This document shows, in pieces, positions 1-6,866 of a stretch of 14,369 bases of DNA; the stretch's first letter is position 1, and every line of letters begins with the position of its first letter. A model generated the notes under the pieces. That model worked only from the letters and a program-made list of their open reading frames with translations, had not been told where the DNA came from and did no database searches. Origin of the DNA: an uncultured Clostridia bacterium. Its GTDB lineage: Bacteria > Bacillota > Clostridia > TANB77 > CAG-508. The DNA is taken from the NCBI GenBank assembly GCA_944391895.1, contig CALXVF010000012.1, forward strand, positions 1 through 14,369. Reading direction: 5' to 3'. Position numbers and translations under genes: made by a program.

Positions 1-9
1 AAAAAACTA

Positions 10-38
10 TTGACAATTAAAAAATAAAATAGTAAAAT
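10..38 (+). promoter_or_regulatory. Sigma-A promoter of the metallopeptidase gene
   Basis: A perfect -35 hexamer TTGACA (10-15) and a -10 hexamer TAAAAT (33-38) are separated by 17 nt, the optimal spacing for vegetative RNA polymerase. Transcription should begin near 44-46, giving a leader of about 70 nt before the ATG at 114. The same hexamers and spacing recur upstream of the dUTPase gene, which supports the reading. Confidence 0.8.
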
Positions 39-44
39 TAAAAT

Positions 45-58
45 CGAACAGAAGTTCA
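45..58 (+). promoter_or_regulatory. Candidate LexA/DinR (SOS box) operator
   Basis: The sequence CGAACAGAAGTTCA contains the palindrome GAAC-N4-GTTC (46-57). This is the core of the Gram-positive LexA/DinR site, whose Bacillus consensus is CGAACRNRYGTTYC. It sits right at the expected transcription start of the upstream promoter, where a bound repressor would block initiation. That is sequence evidence plus known consensus; SOS control of this gene is an inference. A chance occurrence somewhere in a window this size is possible, but the promoter position makes it more credible. Confidence 0.45.
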
Positions 59-113
59 AAGAACAAATAACCAAACAACCAACCCTAAATTTAGTCTTGA
101 AGGAGGAACTAGT

Positions 114-806
114 ATGAAAGAAATAAAATATGAAAATAAAACAATTGCATATACAGTAAATAAGGCAAGAGTTAAGAATTTTTATATAACAATACAAAAT
201 GGCGAAGTAGTAATAAAAGCTCCATGGTATGTTACTAGTTCCCAAATTCAGGATGTAGTAGAAAGCAAAAGACAATGGATAATGCAAAAATTAGAAGAAT
301 ATCAAACATCTCCAAGAAAAGCAAAAGATTATGCTGATGGAGAAAAATTTCAAATATTAGGAGAAAATTATTTCTTAAATATATATTATAAAGATATAAA
401 TAATGCAATTTTAAATGTAGAAAACGGAAAAATTGTAATAATACTACCACTTAGATATGCTGATGAAGATAATACAGAACAAATAAAAAAGATGATAGAC
501 AAAATGTATTATATGATTGCAGAAAGAGAAGTTGAAGCAGCAATGGAAAAAACAAGAAAGATGGTAGGATTAGCACCAGAAGAATATAGAATAAAGAAAA
601 CAAAATCTGTATGGGGAAGTTGCTCTTCAAATAAAAAAATCACAATAAATCAAAATTTAATGATGTATAGTAGAAAAGCAATTGAATATGTTGTTTTACA
701 TGAAGTTTGTCATTTAAAATATATGAATCATTCTAAAAATTTCTGGGCAATGGTAGAAAAATATATGCCAGATTATAAAGAAGCAGAAAAAGAACTAAAA
801 AAATAA
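114..806 (+). CDS. YgjP/DUF45-type zinc metallopeptidase
   Basis: This 230-aa protein belongs to the YgjP-like (DUF45, WLM/SprT-related) metallopeptidases. The zinc motif HEVCH is at residues 196-200, followed by the family's NHSKNFW stretch with the likely third ligand His206. The conserved WGSCSS signature is at 167-172. The N-terminal 100 residues are beta-rich, as is usual, and the length is typical. There is no signal peptide or membrane segment, so it should be cytoplasmic. AGGAGG (101-106) precedes the ATG at a good distance. The gene is transcribed alone from its own promoter and ends at a bidirectional hairpin. The substrate is unknown; family members often sit beside restriction-modification genes, but none is visible here. 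The SOS-like box in its promoter would suggest induction after DNA damage, an inference only. Confidence 0.88.
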   Translation: MKEIKYENKTIAYTVNKARVKNFYITIQNGEVVIKAPWYVTSSQIQDVVESKRQWIMQKLEEYQTSPRKAKDYADGEKFQILGENYFLNIYYKDINNAILNVENGKIVIILPLRYADEDNTEQIKKMIDKMYYMIAEREVEAAMEKTRKMVGLAPEEYRIKKTKSVWGSCSSNKKITINQNLMMYSRKAIEYVVLHEVCHLKYMNHSKNFWAMVEKYMPDYKEAEKELKK

Positions 807-813
807 ACATAGA

Positions 814-839
814 ATAAAGAGGACTTATTTCCTCTTTAT
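814..839. terminator. Bidirectional terminator between convergent genes
   Basis: A perfect 10-bp stem (ATAAAGAGGA at 814-823 with TCCTCTTTAT at 830-839) closes a 6-nt loop, exactly between two genes that end facing each other. The arms are A/T rich but the trailing T-runs are short, so this is a plausible rather than textbook bidirectional terminator. Confidence 0.6.
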
Positions 840-840
840 C

Positions 841-1068
841 CTATATTTCTATCAAAATATTACTAGCATCATCATTTCTAATAGCAATTATATTACCTCT
901 AAATTCATATGCTATTGGATCACCAAATGGGCTTGAAAATATAGGAAAGATTTTAGTATTTTCAAGTAGACCTAAATCATATAATCTTCTAGTGATTTTT
1001 TCATCACAATTTATTTTCTTTACAATACCTTTCTGATTTAAACATAATTTATTTAAAGTTGTTAGCAT
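841..1068 (-). CDS. Stand-alone FeoA-domain protein
   Basis: This 75-aa protein is essentially one FeoA domain, an SH3-like beta-barrel. It shows the family pattern of an early turn (KIN..), a central RRLYDLGLLENT segment, then GDPIAYEFRG and IAIRNDDASNI. In iron uptake FeoA is a small cytoplasmic partner of the FeoB GTPase transporter. No feoB is present in this window, so this is a solitary paralogue whose partner must be encoded elsewhere. It could also have drifted to another protein-binding role. The ATG at 1068 is preceded on the minus strand by AGGAAGG, which fixes the start. It is transcribed divergently from the dUTPase gene and convergently with the metallopeptidase gene. I saw no strong minus-strand promoter in the divergent gap. 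Confidence 0.8.
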   Translation of the reverse strand: MLTTLNKLCLNQKGIVKKINCDEKITRRLYDLGLLENTKIFPIFSSPFGDPIAYEFRGNIIAIRNDDASNILIEI

Positions 1069-1101
1069 AATTTAACCTTCCTATAATATTTTATGCAATA
1101 A

Positions 1102-1130
1102 TTGACATATAAGTTTATATGTTTTAAAAT
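1102..1130 (+). promoter_or_regulatory. Sigma-A promoter of the dUTPase gene
   Basis: TTGACA (1102-1107) and TAAAAT (1125-1130) are separated by 17 nt, a near-consensus vegetative promoter. Transcription would start near 1137, about 30 nt before the start codon. Confidence 0.8.
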
Positions 1131-1167
1131 TATCTTGTAAATTTTAAAGAGAAAAGAGGAACAAAAT

Positions 1168-1629
1168 ATGAGCAAACAAAGAGGATTTGAAATAGCAAAA
1201 GGATGGGAAGATAAAAATATAAACCTTCCAAAAAGAACAACAAAATATGCGGCTGGATATGATTTTGAAGCAGCAGAAGATACAGTAATTCCAAGCTTTA
1301 AGCCAGGAATGGCACCAACACTTATAAAAACAGGAATTAAAGCATATATGCAAGAAGATGAAATGCTATGTTTATATAATAGAAGTTCTAATCCAAAGAA
1401 AAAAGGTTTAGTTTTAGCAAATAGCGTAGGAATCATAGATAAAGACTATTATGGAAATGAAGATAATGATGGTCATATTATGTTTGCAGTATGGAACTTT
1501 AAAGCAGAAGATGTAAAAATAGAAAAAGGAGAAAGAATAGGACAGGGAATCTTCCAAAAATATTTAGTAACTGATGATGATAGTGCAGAAGGAGAAAGAA
1601 CAGGAGGATTTGGTTCTACATCAAGATAA
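1168..1629 (+). CDS. dut: dUTP diphosphatase (trimeric dUTPase family)
   Basis: This 153-aa protein hydrolyses dUTP to dUMP and pyrophosphate, keeping uracil out of DNA and supplying dUMP for thymidylate synthesis. All five dUTPase motifs appear in order: AGYDF (29-33), NRSS (71-74), the uridine-pocket motif around SVGIIDKDYYG (86-96) with catalytic Asp91 and Tyr94, KGERIGQGIFQ (120-130), and the glycine-rich GGFGSTS tail (146-152) that closes over the triphosphate. Length matches the homotrimeric family. Motif 2 has Asn where GRSS is usual, and motif 3 carries a short acidic insert (NEDNDG, 97-102); both occur in dUTPase variants and neither removes a catalytic residue. GAGGAAC a few bases before the ATG acts as the ribosome site. 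It has its own promoter and terminator, so it is a single-gene unit. Confidence 0.92.
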   Translation: MSKQRGFEIAKGWEDKNINLPKRTTKYAAGYDFEAAEDTVIPSFKPGMAPTLIKTGIKAYMQEDEMLCLYNRSSNPKKKGLVLANSVGIIDKDYYGNEDNDGHIMFAVWNFKAEDVKIEKGERIGQGIFQKYLVTDDDSAEGERTGGFGSTSR

Positions 1630-1641
1630 ATATAATAAGGG

Positions 1642-1686
1642 GCGGGCTGAAATTTAATTTTATATGAATCAGTCCGTTATTGTTTT
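1642..1686 (+). terminator. Terminator after the dUTPase gene
   Basis: An 8-bp stem with one G-T pair (CGGGCTGA at 1643-1650 with TCAGTCCG at 1669-1676) is followed by a T-rich run, TTATTGTTTT (1677-1686). It lies 13 nt after the stop codon. Confidence 0.75.
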
Positions 1687-1702
1687 ATAAAGGAGGAAAA
1701 AA

Positions 1703-2242
1703 GTGAAATATATAATTGTATCAGATATACATGGGTCAGGTTTTTATGCAGATAAAATAAAAAAATTAGTTGAAGAAGAAAAGCCAGATAATCTAATTCT
1801 ATTAGGGGATTTATATTATCATGGACCACGAAATCAATTACCAGAAGGATATAATCCAATGCATGTATGCGAAGTATTTAATTCATTAAAAGATATAATT
1901 TTATGTGTTAAAGGAAATTGTGATGCAGAAGTAGATGAAATGATATCAGAATTTCCAATGCAAGAAGAACTTGAATTAGTAATAGAAAATCAAGTTGTAA
2001 TGTTCACACATGGTCATAAATATAATATAAATAATTTGCCAAAGAAAAATATAGATGTACTAGTATATGGACATTTTCATACAGGATTTATAAAAAAACA
2101 AGATGGAATATTATTTTTAAATCCAGGTTCTATTTCTATTCCAAAAGAAAATACAAAACATAGCTATATTCTTTGGAAAGATAATGAAATTTATTTAAAA
2201 GATATAAATGGAGATGTTATAGAAAAAAGAATATTAGGGTAA
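1703..2242 (+). CDS. YfcE/MJ0936-type metallophosphoesterase
   Basis: This 179-aa cytoplasmic phosphodiesterase has the calcineurin-like two-metal active site: DIHG (8-11, Asp8 and His10), GDLYYHGP (35-42, Asp36), GNCD (71-74, Asn72), THGH (102-105) and YGHFHTG (122-128). The closing FLNPGSISIPK (138-148) is typical of the YfcE group. Related enzymes hydrolyse phosphodiesters in vitro, but their cellular substrate is generally unknown. The start is GTG, chosen because AAGGAGG lies just upstream (about 1690-1696) and translation from it gives the canonical N-terminus KYIIVSDIHG. The amidohydrolase gene begins 22 nt after its stop, so the two are probably one operon. The promoter is not obvious and may overlap the preceding terminator. 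Confidence 0.88.
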   Translation: MKYIIVSDIHGSGFYADKIKKLVEEEKPDNLILLGDLYYHGPRNQLPEGYNPMHVCEVFNSLKDIILCVKGNCDAEVDEMISEFPMQEELELVIENQVVMFTHGHKYNINNLPKKNIDVLVYGHFHTGFIKKQDGILFLNPGSISIPKENTKHSYILWKDNEIYLKDINGDVIEKRILG

Positions 2243-2264
2243 TATATGCATAAGGAGGAAACTT

Positions 2265-3836
2265 ATGAGAAAAATTTTATTTAATGCTAATGTAATAACG
2301 ATGGAAGATAATTTATATAGTGAAGCTATTTTGATAGAGGATGGAATAATAAAAGATGTTGGAACAAATGAAAAAATACTAGAAAAGAAAGATGAAAATA
2401 CTGAAATAATAGATATGAAGAAAAAGACTATTTTGCCAGCTTTTATTGATCCACATAGTCATTTTTCAGCAGTAGCAAATTCTTATCTACAAGTTTCACT
2501 AAATAATTGTAAATCTTTCGAAGAAATAAAAGATAGGATTTTAAAATATATAAAAGAAAATAACATTAAAGAAAATGAATGGTTAATTGCAAGTGAATAT
2601 GATCATAACAATTTAAAGGAACAAAAACATCCTAAAAAAGATTTTTTAGATAGCTTTGTGCCAAATAATCCTGTGGTTATGCAACATCAATCAGGACATG
2701 TTGGAACATTTAATACAATGGCATTAGAACTACTTGGTGTTAATAATACAACTCCACAAATAGAAGGTGGCGTTATTGAGAAGGAAAATGAATCTCCTAC
2801 GGGATATATGGAGGAACTTGCTTTTGTAAAATACTTAAAAATGGTTCCAATGCCAAGCATAGATAAACTGCTCGAGGGATATGAAAAAGCGCAAAATAAA
2901 TATTTATCTTATGGCATTACAACATTGCAAGAAGGGTATATGTCAAAAGAATTACTCCCATTATATAAAGCACTAATTGCATCAAAAAAATTAAAAGTAG
3001 ATGTAGTTGGATATCCAGACTATGCTAGCATAGAAGAGTTTAAAAATGAGTTCCCAAAATCATATAAAGAATATAATGAGCATTTTAAAATAGATGGATT
3101 AAAGATGATACTAGATGGCTCACCACAAGGAAGAACTGCTTGGATGAAAACGCCATACGTTGGAGAAAAAGAATATAAAGGCTATCCAAATATGAAAGCA
3201 GAGGATATTGAAAAAAATATTAAATATGCTAAAGAAAATAATCTTCAAATATTAGCACATTGTAATGGAGATGCTGCAGCAGAAGAATTTATAGATATAT
3301 GTGAAAAGGTTGGAAATGTAGAAAAAATAAGACCAGTAATAATTCATGCTCAGTTAATAACTAATGCAGAATTAGAAAAAGCAAAGAAATTAGGGCTTAT
3401 ACCATCATTTTTTGTTGCACATGTATACTATTGGGGAGACACACACATAAAAAACTTTGGGTTAGTTAGAGCTTCTAAGATTAGTCCAGTAAAAACAGCT
3501 ATAAATAATGATATGATATATACTTTGCATCAAGATTCTCCAATAATTGAGCCTAATATGTTAGAAACAATATGGTGTGCAGTAAAGAGACAAACTAAAG
3601 AAGGAAAATTTCTAGGGAAAGATGAGTGTATAAGTGTAATCCAAGCATTAAAAGGTGTGACAATAAATGCTGCATATCAATATTTTGAAGAAAATGAGAA
3701 AGGTAGTATTAAGAAAGGAAAAATAGCTGACTTAGTTGTGTTAGATAAAGACCCTTTAAAAACAGAAATTGACAAAATAAGAAATATAAAGGTCTTAGAA
3801 ACGATAAAAAGCGGAAAAACTTTATATAAATTGTAA
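2265..3836 (+). CDS. YtcJ-type metal-dependent amidohydrolase
   Basis: This 523-aa cytoplasmic enzyme belongs to the amidohydrolase superfamily, Amidohydro_3/YtcJ branch. It has the N-terminal beta-sandwich piece (ANVITMEDN, AILIEDGIIKDVG), then the first metal pair HSH (His64, His66), the HQSGH element (141-145), the LDGSPQGRTAWM segment (283-294), AHCNGDAA (331-338, His332), IHAQ (His361) and HQDSP (422-426, Asp424). It ends with the usual KGKIADLVVLDKDP (484-497). These residues fit a TIM-barrel hydrolase with a metal-bound water, full length for the family. YtcJ relatives act on amide-, ester- or formyl-type bonds, and nothing here identifies the substrate. AAGGAGG directly precedes the ATG. 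It is the second gene of a likely pair with the metallophosphoesterase; no terminator is seen after it. Confidence 0.87.
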   Translation: MRKILFNANVITMEDNLYSEAILIEDGIIKDVGTNEKILEKKDENTEIIDMKKKTILPAFIDPHSHFSAVANSYLQVSLNNCKSFEEIKDRILKYIKENNIKENEWLIASEYDHNNLKEQKHPKKDFLDSFVPNNPVVMQHQSGHVGTFNTMALELLGVNNTTPQIEGGVIEKENESPTGYMEELAFVKYLKMVPMPSIDKLLEGYEKAQNKYLSYGITTLQEGYMSKELLPLYKALIASKKLKVDVVGYPDYASIEEFKNEFPKSYKEYNEHFKIDGLKMILDGSPQGRTAWMKTPYVGEKEYKGYPNMKAEDIEKNIKYAKENNLQILAHCNGDAAAEEFIDICEKVGNVEKIRPVIIHAQLITNAELEKAKKLGLIPSFFVAHVYYWGDTHIKNFGLVRASKISPVKTAINNDMIYTLHQDSPIIEPNMLETIWCAVKRQTKEGKFLGKDECISVIQALKGVTINAAYQYFEENEKGSIKKGKIADLVVLDKDPLKTEIDKIRNIKVLETIKSGKTLYKL

Positions 3837-3843
3837 AAAAAGC

Positions 3844-3872
3844 TTGTATTTTAGCGAAAAAGGCAATATAAT
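3844..3872 (+). promoter_or_regulatory. Possible promoter of the beta-CASP gene
   Basis: A perfect -10 hexamer TATAAT (3867-3872) lies 17 nt after a weak -35, TTGTAT (3844-3849). It is in the only sizeable gap before the RNA hydrolase gene, about 50 nt upstream of its ATG. The -10 and spacing are good, the -35 is poor. Confidence 0.5.
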
Positions 3873-3925
3873 TTAATTGCAAGCACATACACAAACTAGA
3901 TGATATATTGTCTGGAGGAATTTTT

Positions 3926-5341
3926 ATGGGCTCAAGAGAACAATTCTATGCGGATATAAGCACACAGTGCAATGAAGTTACACCTTCTTGCCATTTGGTT
4001 GTTGTAAAATTTCCAAATGATGAAACTATGAAATTTGTTGTAGACTGTGGTTTATGTCAAGAAGAAGCAGGCTATGAGTTGAACCAAAAATTAACTTTCT
4101 CAGCGGAAAAAATTGCTTTTACAATTGTCACACACAATCATGTGGATCACACAGGAAGAATTCCATTCATGTTTAAGAAAGGATTTCAGGGAAAAGTTTA
4201 TACAAGTGAAGATACACAAGTTTTACTACCTTATGCTTTGACAGATTCGTGCAAGGTATTAAAGGATGTGGCAAAACGGAATCATACAAGTCCACTTTAT
4301 TCGGAATTGGATGTTGAACATGCAATAGAAAAAGTGGTAGGATGCAAGATTCGGAAAATAGAATATCCAAATAATAATGTAAGATTAACATTTTATGAAA
4401 ACGGACATCTTGTTGGAGCTGCTATGGTGTTAGTACAAATAAGTTATCCGGGATATGAAGACATAAACATATTCTTCATGGGAGACTATAATAACAAGAA
4501 TATGTTCTTGGATTTGTACGAACTGGATAGGCTTGTTAAAGACATGAATCTTACTGTGGTCACAGAGGCCACATATGGAGACATGAACTCTTCTGAAATG
4601 CATGAATGTTTTGAAGAAAACATTACAAGGTGCGTATCGGAAGGTGGAACAGCAATTATTCCAGTGTTTTCACTAGGGCGTAGTCAAGAGATACTTTACA
4701 AAATGCAGGAGTTTCAAAACAAAGGAGTACTTAGTCCTGAAATTCCAATTAGATTCGATGGAAAATTGGGAATTAAGTATACAAATCTTTTCTTGAAAGG
4801 TTCTTTGCATATTAAGGAAAGTATGAGAAACTTTTTACCACAAAATTTTACATTTGTGGATAAGTCTACTAGAGAGCCTGTTTTAAGAAGTACGGATTCT
4901 CAAATTATTCTTACCACATCAGGCATGGGAAGTTATGGGCCAGCTCAATTATATATTCCTGAATATATAAGAAGACCAAATTCACTTATTCATTTTACCG
5001 GTTATACAGCGCCTGGTACTCTTGGAGGAAAACTAAAAAGCACTCCAATAGGAGAGATTGTTGAGATAAGCGGGTTAAGAGTGAAAAAAGCCGCAAAAGT
5101 AGAATATACAAATGAGTTTTCCGCACATGCTAAAGCAGATGAAATAGTCGAATTTCTTAAGCAATTTAGTAATCTTAAATTGGTTCTGGTAACACATGGT
5201 GAAAATTCTAAAAAAGAAATTTTAGCCAAAAGAATTGTTAATGAGGTCGACACAAAAGATGTTGGAATCCTTGATAGGAGGTATGTATTTAGAGTCGGAC
5301 CGTATGGACTCATTAAAACATTAACAACTAAATATCTGTGA
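3926..5341 (+). CDS. Beta-CASP metallo-beta-lactamase RNA hydrolase
   Basis: This 471-aa protein is an RNA-processing nuclease of the beta-CASP group (CPSF73/Ysh1/RNase J relatives). From Met1 the two-zinc site is HNHVDH (70-75; His70, His72, Asp74, His75), with NGHLVGAA (His161) and FMGDY (Asp187). The beta-CASP motifs follow: A at TEATYGD (Glu214), B at FSAHA (His401) and C at VTHGE (His424). The GRSQE helix (251-255) and TTSGMGSYGPA (330-340) are also typical. All catalytic residues are present. At 471 aa it is shorter than RNase J and lacks its C-terminal region, resembling the compact bacterial CPSF73-like enzymes. The start was chosen at 3926 because TGGAGGA (3913-3919) lies correctly before it; an in-frame TTG at 3908 would overlap that site. 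Codons such as CGG, TCG and GTC and a higher GC content set it apart from its neighbours, suggesting acquisition. Confidence 0.87.
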   Translation: MGSREQFYADISTQCNEVTPSCHLVVVKFPNDETMKFVVDCGLCQEEAGYELNQKLTFSAEKIAFTIVTHNHVDHTGRIPFMFKKGFQGKVYTSEDTQVLLPYALTDSCKVLKDVAKRNHTSPLYSELDVEHAIEKVVGCKIRKIEYPNNNVRLTFYENGHLVGAAMVLVQISYPGYEDINIFFMGDYNNKNMFLDLYELDRLVKDMNLTVVTEATYGDMNSSEMHECFEENITRCVSEGGTAIIPVFSLGRSQEILYKMQEFQNKGVLSPEIPIRFDGKLGIKYTNLFLKGSLHIKESMRNFLPQNFTFVDKSTREPVLRSTDSQIILTTSGMGSYGPAQLYIPEYIRRPNSLIHFTGYTAPGTLGGKLKSTPIGEIVEISGLRVKKAAKVEYTNEFSAHAKADEIVEFLKQFSNLKLVLVTHGENSKKEILAKRIVNEVDTKDVGILDRRYVFRVGPYGLIKTLTTKYL

Positions 5342-5360
5342 TTTTGTTCTTATAATGCCT

Positions 5361-5392
5361 AGCCTTGTCAGAGCTTTCTGGCAAGGCTTTTC
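5361..5392 (+). terminator. Strong terminator after the beta-CASP gene
   Basis: A 12-bp stem with one G-T pair (5361-5372 with 5377-5388) closes a GCTT tetraloop and runs into TTTT (5388-5391). It begins 20 nt after the stop codon, one of the strongest intrinsic terminators in the window. Confidence 0.88.
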
Positions 5393-5504
5393 CTATGACT
5401 ACTAACAAGGAGCTTAAAGTTTGATTATAAAGTTAAAAAGTAATAACTTAATTCTGTATACATAATTAAAATAAAAACAATATTATATATAAGGGGTGAA
5501 GTTT

Positions 5505-5705
5505 ATGTGGGAATTAAGTTCTATAGAACATGTCATTCAGCCAGGAGACACCTTATATAGTTTAGCTAAAAAGTATAATACAACTGTTGAAATGATAATG
5601 AATACAAATTTAGCGCTAGAACCAAATAATTTAAGAGTGGGTCAAAAAATATATATTTTCCCAAATAGTAATAGAACGATTTGTAACAAAAGAATGCCTT
5701 ATTAA
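5505..5705 (+). CDS. Small single-LysM protein
   Basis: This 66-aa protein is almost entirely one LysM domain (about residues 9-53). It shows the typical HVIQPGDTLYSLAKKYNTT opening, an N-T/N-L middle and the RVGQKIYIFP ending. LysM domains bind N-acetylglucosamine-containing glycans such as peptidoglycan. There is no signal peptide, so it either acts inside the cell, for instance during cortex or coat assembly in the mother cell, or reaches the wall by another route. The start at 5505 follows AAGGGGTGA (5491-5499); an upstream in-frame TTG at 5496 would overlap that site. The SOD-like gene starts 22 nt after its stop with its own AAGGAGG, indicating one transcript. A role at the spore surface together with that protein is an inference. 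No convincing promoter was found. Confidence 0.83.
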   Translation: MWELSSIEHVIQPGDTLYSLAKKYNTTVEMIMNTNLALEPNNLRVGQKIYIFPNSNRTICNKRMPY

Positions 5706-5727
5706 TATAATATATAAGGAGGTTTTT

Positions 5728-6177
5728 ATGTTACTTGACATAGCAAAAGCAGAAGTAAAAGGAGGTAGTAAATATCCTAGAATAAAGGGAATAGTGAACT
5801 TTAGACAAACTTCAAAAGGAGTATTGATAACTGCAAAAATATATAATTTACCTACAACCATTGGTAAATGTAATAAAAGAATCTTTGGATTCCATATTCA
5901 CGAAGGAACTTCATGCTGTGGAAATGACAAAGATGAATTTGCAGATACGTTAGCACATTATAATCCGGGAAATTGTAATCATCCTCATCATGCGGGAGAT
6001 TTACCTCCTTTATTCGAAAATAAAGGCTATGCATATATGAATTTCTTAACAGATAGATTTACTCTAAAAGAAATTATAGGAAGAACTGTTGTAATTCATA
6101 GTATGCCAGATGATTTTACAAGTCAACCTTCTGGAAATTCAGGGGAGAAAATCGCTTGTGGAATTATTAAAAGATAA
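5728..6177 (+). CDS. Cu/Zn superoxide dismutase-like protein
   Basis: This 149-aa protein has the SodC fold signature and a full set of metal ligands: His56 and His58 (FHIHEG) and His124 (VVIHSMPDD) for copper, the bridging His77 (AHYNPG), and His85, His88 and Asp91 (HPHHAGD) for zinc. A cysteine near residue 63-64 can pair with Cys144 (KIACG) to give the conserved disulfide. Lys141 occupies the place of the usual active-site arginine, which occurs elsewhere. The zinc loop is short compared with eukaryotic enzymes. It would convert superoxide to oxygen and hydrogen peroxide. Unlike most bacterial SodC it has no signal peptide or lipobox, so it is cytoplasmic or incorporated in the spore. It is co-transcribed with the LysM gene. 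Enzyme activity is likely but untested; some family members are inactive. Confidence 0.85.
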   Translation: MLLDIAKAEVKGGSKYPRIKGIVNFRQTSKGVLITAKIYNLPTTIGKCNKRIFGFHIHEGTSCCGNDKDEFADTLAHYNPGNCNHPHHAGDLPPLFENKGYAYMNFLTDRFTLKEIIGRTVVIHSMPDDFTSQPSGNSGEKIACGIIKR

Positions 6178-6183
6178 TAAAAT

Positions 6184-6216
6184 AAACCTCCTAGAAAAAT
6201 ATTTAGGAGGTTTTTT
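6184..6216 (+). terminator. Terminator hairpin overlapping the next gene's ribosome site
   Basis: A perfect 10-bp stem (AAACCTCCTA at 6184-6193 with TAGGAGGTTT at 6204-6213) has a 10-nt loop and is followed by T-rich sequence (6211-6216). It starts 6 nt after the SOD-like stop. The 3' arm contains AGGAGG (6205-6210), which is also the Shine-Dalgarno for the ATG at 6218, 7 nt away. The hairpin can therefore end upstream transcription and, in any read-through message, hide the ribosome site of the following gene. Confidence 0.75.
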
Positions 6217-6217
6217 G

Positions 6218-6858
6218 ATGCGAATAAAAAAAGAAGTATTTGAAAAAGAAGTGAAATATGATGGGCAAATAATATTAAAATATACCATAGAATATCCACA
6301 AATTATTGAAGAAAAGTGGATAGAAGGAATAAAGAAATTTAATGCATATAATTACCAAAAAGCAAGAATGTTGAAAAGTATAAGTGAGGGAGAATTATTT
6401 AAGGAAGCAAAAGAAACATATGAATACAACAAGAAAAATGGTTATCAAATAATGGTATATGAAGTGTATTCAACTTTTGAAATAACATATAATACAGAAC
6501 AAATGGTAAGTTTATATATAGATGATTATATTTATAGAGGTGGCGCTCATGGAAATACAAAAGGACATCTCAAACATGGGACTTTAGAATAGGAAAGATA
6601 GTACCATTAAAGAACTTTTTTGTAAACGATGAGAACTATGTATCTAAAATAGTAACTGATATAAATAATTTTATTGGGCAGGACATAGCTAATGGAAATA
6701 ATATATATTTTGAAAATTATTGCTGTTTGACAATCCAATATTTTAACGTAGATAACTATTATCTTCAAGATGGATATATTATAATCTTTTACCAAGAATA
6801 CGATATAGCTCCTTATTCTAGTGGAATATTAATATTTAAGATTTCAAGTGAAAAATAA
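6218..6858 (+). pseudogene. Frameshifted DUF3298 (RsiV-like) protein
   Basis: The first frame (6218-6592) gives 124 aa that become nonsense after YRGGAHGNTK and stop. Moving by one base near 6559-6564 restores a matching reading to the stop at 6858, with WDFRIGKIVPLKNFF and later DGYIIIFYQEYDIAPYSSG. This is the standard ending of DUF3298 domains (GGAHG, then a G-K-x-x-x-L-x-x-x-F segment, then YEIAPYAAG-like). One extra A in the A-run 6559-6562 would give an unbroken protein of about 213 aa. Intact relatives (the domain found in RsiV and PdaC) are extracytoplasmic; this copy has no signal peptide or anchor. The first frame starts at 6218 rather than at upstream in-frame codons because of AGGAGG at 6205-6210. 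It may be a true pseudogene, a homopolymer sequencing error, or a slippage-controlled gene. Confidence 0.8.
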
Positions 6859-6866
6859 AATAATGG

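Noticed and set aside
3842..3885. Hairpin GCTTG/CAAGC after the amidohydrolase gene as a terminator
   Set aside because: Only about five pairs with a loop of more than 30 nt and no T-run follows; the interval is better explained by a promoter.
3908..3925. Upstream TTG start for the beta-CASP gene
   Set aside because: It would place the start on top of the TGGAGGA ribosome site that serves the ATG at 3926, and adds six residues outside the family's fold.
5441..5467. Sporulation-type promoter (sigma-F/G-like TAATA, 15-nt spacer, CATAATT) before the LysM gene
   Set aside because: Each element has at least one mismatch to consensus and such matches are frequent in AT-rich DNA, so it is too weak to list as a feature, although it would fit a spore role.
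6559..6564. Programmed ribosomal frameshifting in the DUF3298-type gene
   Set aside because: There is no canonical slippery heptamer with a downstream stimulatory structure, and a simple loss of one A in a homopolymer explains the break.
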